Assembly: GCA_046758845.1 (NCBI GenBank)
Contig: JBHIBA010000243.1
Span: 1 to 7,152, forward strand
From: JBHIBA01 sp046758845
GTDB taxonomy: Bacteria; UBA8248; JACPRG01; G963555815
Reading direction: 5' to 3'
Length of the DNA: 7,152 bases
The position numbers were made by a program, and so were the translations under genes. Numbering within the stretch: the stretch's first letter is position 1; the number at the start of each line of letters is the position of its first letter. The notes beneath the pieces were generated by a model. That model worked only from the letters and a program-made list of their open reading frames with translations, was not told where the DNA came from and did not search any database. Positions 5,972 through 7,152 of the stretch are shown in pieces.

Positions 5972-6772
5972 TCAGGTTCCGACCCGGAGGTGACCGACAA
6001 TTTCTCTCAGGCTCGCGATGATCGACATGGCCGTCAGGCGGCCGGTCCTGGGGTTTTCCGTCGGGATGTTTTCGATGTGAACCGTGAACCGGCCGGCCTC
6101 GCCTTCGAGCTCGATGTCGTGGAGGTTCCGCTCGATCCGGGGGTCGGCGACGATGCGGATCTCCGTCCTCTCGGGACCGAGCCCAGCCAGGCTCAGGCCT
6201 GCACAAACATTGAGGTTCTCGGGAAAGCCCCGGCAGGCCTCCAGGGCGCATCCCTCGAAGACGACCTTGGGTTCGGCCAGTCCTTCCACCGAGATGCCGT
6301 TCTCCACCAGATGGGGCGCTCCGGAGAGGGCGCGGGGCGGCTTGCGGGTCGTCATCACCACCCGGTCGACCCGCCCCGCCGCGGCGGACTTCACACCGTC
6401 AAGCCCCGCCAGGGCGCCCGTCGGCACGTACATCCGCCTCCCTTCCCGCCGCGCCCTTTCCAGCAAGTCCCCCCGGTCCAGGAGCGCGCCGACGCTGATC
6501 ACCATGAGGTCTTTTCCCGCGTCGAAGACGGCCTCGGCCAGGGCGGGGACGATATGTGCGCCCGCCGCTTCCACCACCAGGTCCGACAGGTCGATCAGTT
6601 CGTCCAGCGGGCCCCAGCGAGGGGCATCCCGCAGGGTTGAGAGGAATCCTTGCGCCTTTCGGCCGTCCCGGCTGATCACCGCGGCGATCTTTGCGCGAAG
6701 CATTCCCGCCTCCACGGCCAGGCAGATGGCCCGGCCGATGGCCCCCAAGCCCACGATGCCGATCGTCAGCAA
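5972..6772 (-). CDS. nadX: L-aspartate dehydrogenase (NadX family)
   Basis: This 266-residue protein matches L-aspartate dehydrogenase (EC 1.4.1.21), which oxidises aspartate with NAD(P)+ to iminoaspartate. That product either feeds quinolinate/NAD synthesis or hydrolyses to oxaloacetate. Features are the N-terminal Rossmann motif GIVGLGAIG (5-13), VVEAAGAH at 66-73, VPTGALAGLDGVKSA at 116-130, and the family hallmark GFPENLNVCAGLSLAGLG (182-199). The segment IVADPRIERNLHDI at 207-220 includes the candidate catalytic His218, and ENIPTENPRTGRLTAMSIIA ends the domain. Length is typical. The start is a TTG at 6772: AGGGAG lies 8 bases upstream and the Rossmann strand begins at residue 3; no in-frame ATG gives an intact fold. 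No nadA, nadB or nadC gene is in the window; the partner is the ThDP enzyme, which suggests a catabolic rather than NAD-biosynthetic role. I recall a similar NadX/ThDP-decarboxylase neighbourhood in Pseudomonas, but cannot verify it here. Confidence 0.93.
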   Translation of the reverse strand: MLTIGIVGLGAIGRAICLAVEAGMLRAKIAAVISRDGRKAQGFLSTLRDAPRWGPLDELIDLSDLVVEAAGAHIVPALAEAVFDAGKDLMVISVGALLDRGDLLERARREGRRMYVPTGALAGLDGVKSAAAGRVDRVVMTTRKPPRALSGAPHLVENGISVEGLAEPKVVFEGCALEACRGFPENLNVCAGLSLAGLGPERTEIRIVADPRIERNLHDIELEGEAGRFTVHIENIPTENPRTGRLTAMSIIASLREIVGHLRVGT

Positions 6773-6880
6773 AGAACCGTCTCCCTCATCGTCCCTGCGG
6801 ACTCTTCTCGTTCGGGGAAACGCTCATCCCCTCCCGAAAGATTCTCTTTCGGTGGAGCGCACGGGCGCAGGACTTATTAT

Positions 6881-6904
6881 CGGGAGCAATAATTAGTACT
6901 CCCG
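6881..6904. promoter_or_regulatory. 24-bp near-palindrome, candidate operator for the nadX operon
   Basis: The sequence CGGGAGCAATAATTAGTACTCCCG spans these positions as two half-blocks: CGGGAG (6881-6886) and CTCCCG (6899-6904) around a TAATTA core. Ten of the twelve symmetric base pairs match. It lies about 110 bases upstream of the nadX start, within the only clearly A+T-rich patch of this upstream region (6872-6898), where a promoter would be expected. No good -35/-10 pair at standard spacing could be found on the minus strand. A repressor or activator site is the likeliest reading; no regulator gene is visible. Confidence 0.4.
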
Positions 6905-7030
6905 GCCGGAATTACGGTGACGTATTGCGATGTCCTCCAGCTCAGGCAACGCGTTGATCCACAGGGCACTTTTGCACAAAAGGCGTAGCCGCGATTTGAG
7001 CGCAGCGGAAATCGCGGCGTGTGAATCCAC
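6893..7030 (-). pseudogene. Possible remnant of a gene 3' end abutting the palindromic element
   Basis: A minus-strand frame is open from 7096 to a TAA at 6895-6893, with a GTG at 7030 as its only ordinary start. The part from the repeat, 7096-6984, reads as Ser/Ala/Arg-rich and is simply translated palindrome. The last 29 or so codons, outside the repeat, read ALPELEDIAIRHRN then SGREY and have a protein-like mix of residues. This could be the tail of a gene truncated by arrival of the repeat, or chance. No family is recognised. Confidence 0.2.
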
Positions 7031-7093
7031 CCCGATCTCCGCTACGGGCTGTGCCCGCGGGGTCTGCGACCCCTCGCTCAGATCGGGGCTACG
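6984..7093. repeat. 110-bp nested palindromic element (REP/MITE-like)
   Basis: The ends CGTAGCC (6984-6990) and GGCTACG (7087-7093) are perfect inverted repeats. Inside are GCCGCGATTT (6988-6997) with AAATCGCGGC (7009-7018), a 10-bp stem with an 11-base loop, and CCCCGATCT (7030-7038) with AGATCGGGG (7080-7088), a 9-bp stem. The latter encloses two further hairpins: CGGGC/GCCCG (7045-7057) and GGGGT/ACCCC (7059-7073). The whole could fold into a branched RNA or DNA structure. It has no transposase and no coding content, and resembles the small dispersed palindromic repeats of bacterial intergenic regions. Copy number cannot be judged from one window. Confidence 0.65.
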
Positions 7094-7117
7094 ACCTTAA
7101 AATTTGTATGCGAATTT

Positions 7118-7152
7118 ATGAACAGGAGCACTCGTTGACACCCTTGTCACCC
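7118..7152 (+). promoter_or_regulatory. Ambiguous window-edge signal: -35 box or gene start
   Basis: TTGACA at 7135-7140 matches the -35 consensus exactly; its -10 box would fall beyond the window. Equally, AGGAG (7124-7128) followed after 6 bases by the same TTG could be a ribosome site and start codon, opening a frame that reads MTPLSP to the edge. The TTGACA also overlaps a small inverted repeat, TGACA (7136-7140) and TGTCA (7145-7149). The three readings cannot be separated here. Confidence 0.2.

Noticed and set aside
6766..6789. Seven-codon frame MRETVLC ending just inside the nadX TTG start
   Set aside because: Its stop falls near the nadX start, so coupling is conceivable, but its own ribosome site is weak, nadX already has AGGGAG, and such a short frame is expected by chance.
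6084..6896. 270-codon plus-strand frame over nadX
   Set aside because: Antisense to nadX, which has the complete family hallmarks; the translation is Ser/Arg/Pro-rich and low in complexity.
6984..7093. tRNA or other known structured RNA gene
   Set aside because: The nested stems look cloverleaf-like, but there is no 7-bp acceptor plus T-loop (TTCGANNC) pattern and no anticodon arm of proper size.

Overview
The window carries five complete bacterial protein genes in three transcription units, with no rRNA, tRNA, CRISPR array or insertion sequence that I can see. The layout is (-) oxidoreductase, then two (+) carbohydrate genes, then two convergent (-) genes. Shine-Dalgarno-like sites, one TTG start and moderate to high G+C fit a free-living bacterium. 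The lineage cannot be fixed from the sequence: an acidobacterial, NC10-like or proteobacterial origin are all only guesses. Base composition is uneven: hand counts give 31/60 G+C in 2581-2640 (hydrolase) against 44/60 in 5281-5340 (ThDP enzyme).

Region 1 (1-1423, minus strand) holds a two-cysteine FAD flavoprotein disulfide reductase of the mercuric reductase/dihydrolipoamide dehydrogenase superfamily. It lacks the C-terminal cysteine pair of true MerA. A perfect 11-bp hairpin lies just after its stop codon. Region 2 (1424-1938) is a divergent intergenic stretch of about 515 bases with a plausible promoter for the flavoprotein, several inverted repeats, and a spaced dyad just upstream of the next gene.

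Region 3 (1939-4263, plus strand) pairs a GH63-type mannosylglycerate/glucosylglycerate hydrolase-like glycosidase with a short-chain dehydrogenase that closely resembles Bacillus glucose 1-dehydrogenase. Together they suggest turnover of a compatible-solute glycoside: the hydrolase releases a hexose (plus glycerate) and the dehydrogenase oxidises it to the aldonolactone.

Region 4 (4301-6772, minus strand) is a compact two-gene operon of L-aspartate dehydrogenase (NadX family) followed by a thiamine-diphosphate (ThDP) 2-oxoacid decarboxylase/acetolactate synthase-like enzyme. The 48-bp gap contains a perfect 10-bp hairpin. A 10-codon mini-ORF starts in its loop and ends in an ATGA overlap with the ThDP gene. 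A testable idea is that the dehydrogenase makes a 2-oxo acid (oxaloacetate, or sulfopyruvate from cysteate) that the ThDP enzyme decarboxylates.

Region 5 (6773-7152) is non-coding or degenerate. It has a 24-bp near-palindrome upstream of the operon, a short open frame that may be a gene remnant, and a 110-bp nested palindromic element (6984-7093) that looks like a dispersed, folding repeat. The window ends in an ambiguous signal that could be a -35 box or the start of another gene. The most interesting items are the NadX/ThDP pair with its unusual intergenic junction, and the composite palindromic element.
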